Of a DNA stretch of 64,000 nt, positions 62,769-64,000 are shown piece after piece. Origin of the DNA: Branchinecta lynchi. Its lineage: Eukaryota; Arthropoda; Branchiopoda; Anostraca; Branchinectidae. Position numbers and translations under genes: made by a program. Every line of letters starts with the position of its first letter. Position 1 is the first letter of the stretch. The DNA lies in the NCBI GenBank assembly GCA_023053575.1, contig JAKZAP010000004.1:7235572-7299571 (forward strand), in the 5' to 3' direction. The notes under the pieces were generated by a model. The model worked only from the letters and a program-made list of their open reading frames with translations. It was not told the origin of the DNA and made no database searches.

Positions 62769-63406
62769 ACATTACCCTTTCTGTTGCGCGCGACCAGTGA
62801 ATGAATGAATTTATGACGCACTGCCCAAGGGCGTAAGTGCAGTAAAAAAAGATGAAGAAATATAGAATAATCGCAAAAAACTCAACAAATATTTTCCATA
62901 AAGGTTCACTAATTTAGAATCACGTTGATGGGATCACGGACAGGCAATTTTCCAATCGGAGAGCACAAATTAGAGGAGAGGGCTTCAAGCGTCAACAACG
63001 GGTCGGAAATTAACAAACGGCGGATCAGGTAGCGGTTCCGTGTACGCCGGGGTAGGTAGAGAAGAAATCTCAGATATCTGAAGTATGTCGAGCCTATGCG
63101 TCGAAGGTCCTTTCTTCTGAGTATAGTATGTAATCCAGCAAGGAAGTTAACATACGGTGCGCAAAAGGCAGTATATAACTTTCCAAACCCAGGTCTGCTA
63201 TACCTCGAACGGTTCGGCACAATTTTGCAGTAGCCATATCTAATTCCTTTAGCGGCTGATTTAACTGCCTCCTCACAAATCTTTCGCATCGTTTGCGCAA
63301 TTGTTATACCAAGCCATCGAATTTTTTCCTCGGTTATGTGATTGTTCCAGAAAGTCTGTGACTGTTCCAGAAAGTCTTCAGCGAGGAAGAGGAAAACTTC
63401 ATGCAA
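62769..63406 (-). mobile_element. LINE-type retrotransposon 3' end with reverse-transcriptase C-terminal remnant
   Basis: A - strand frame (63406-62909) of 165 codons includes GKLYTAFCAPYVNFLAGL and RRIGSTYFRYLRFLLYLPRR followed by TRNRYLIRR. This pattern resembles the extreme C-terminal part of non-LTR reverse transcriptase ORFs. Downstream on the same strand, about 120 bp of noncoding sequence ends GGGCAGTGCGTCATAAATTC with an ATTC microsatellite tail, typical of a LINE 3' end. 5' truncated. Family not assigned. Confidence 0.5.
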
Positions 63407-64000
63407 ACCATGGTTGATGGTGTGGATACATGTTCAGGATATCTCTGCTAGAGATTTTCTGCCCTTTCGTCATTTTGTGGGAAAATTAAGTCTCCTCATA
63501 AAATTGACTATGGTGCCGAAAGTCCTGTCAGGAACTGCAGTCCACGACCGCCCGACCCTGGCCGTGTGTTCATAGCATCAACTGTTTGCCTCTTCTTGAA
63601 GTGCGAACAAACGATCATAATTTCCTTGACGGATTTCCTGCACTTTCATCATCAATAGATGAAACTTTTAACTTTCGAAGTGATGATGATGACGAAAATT
63701 GAGGCTGGAATTCCAGTCCGGGAGCTCCCGATCCTGGCACTACCAGCTATAACAAACTCATCCTGAAAATGTTAGCTCAAGGGCCACTTGACTGCAATGA
63801 TGGAACCAGTGTTGGTACTTATACCGCATTTTGCGGTATATACCGCGATTCTTAGGGAAATACCGTATACTATTTTTATTATGCCGCAAGCTAGGCGGGC
63901 AGGAAATTCTAGTATTGATAAATTCGACTTCATAATACAAAAGGATAGATTTCAACGTATGAGGAAGAACGAAAGTCCAGAAACAGCTACTATAACAGAT
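63407..64000. other. Downstream flank, unassigned
   Basis: Contains ACTGTTCCAGAAAGTCT repeated at 63342 and 63361, and a small palindromic ATACCGC stretch (63818-63850). No gene was seen. Confidence 0.4.

Overview
The window is metazoan nuclear DNA holding most of one large, intron-rich gene on the + strand. Thirteen coding exons between 9246 and 61937 join with consistent intron phases and GT/AG borders into one open frame of 811 residues ending in TAA. The product is a Dbl-family Rho guanine-nucleotide exchange factor of the PLEKHG4 (puratrophin-1 / Quattro) type. It has a helical spectrin-like end, a serine-rich linker, a DH domain, a PH domain, a conserved family motif after the PH domain and a serine-rich tail. 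The N-terminal part of the family (CRAL-TRIO/Sec14-like region and earlier helical repeats) is not visible and probably lies upstream of base 1. The organism cannot be named from this sequence. A repeat-rich invertebrate, perhaps marine, would fit the chordate-like exon structure, long introns and abundant small transposons.

Layout: 1-9245 is upstream intron or flank with four kinds of short inverted-repeat transposon. Exon 1 (9246-9440) is followed by a 20.2 kb intron full of nested repeats. Exons 2-4 (29639-38000) encode the helical/acidic segment and the disordered linker. Exons 5-8 (41568-51503) encode the DH domain, split by a 7.4 kb intron. Exons 9-10 (53093-55365) encode the PH domain. 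Exons 11-13 (56497-61937) encode the C-terminal tail. A likely poly(A) signal follows at 62018. On the - strand, 62769-63406 holds the 3' end of a decayed LINE-type retrotransposon.

Most of the remaining sequence is repeats. Family names below are local labels. A and B are MITEs with TTAA-containing termini (piggyBac-like target). C and J are MITEs starting GTTGCGTTT between TA dinucleotides. F is a MITE with GAGCGTGTTCCACCC ends. I and K are further inverted-repeat elements. D is an element of about 0.8-1.4 kb with GGGATCCC ends and internal units of about 137 bp, present at least nine times. G is an element with a GCACTTG-containing palindromic end and internal units of about 282 bp. E is a foldback element carrying a sequence that matches the conserved core of a hammerhead ribozyme. 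Minisatellites with 12, 16, 20, 26, about 130, 256 and 282 bp periods add to this.

No second protein-coding gene, no rRNA, no intact tRNA and no CRISPR array was found. The many other open frames are short, lie in repeats, or are low-complexity products of the minisatellites. Nothing here supports a new multi-gene system. The items most worth a second look are the hammerhead-like E elements, the D/G elements with shared architecture, and the minisatellites bounded by a shared flank.
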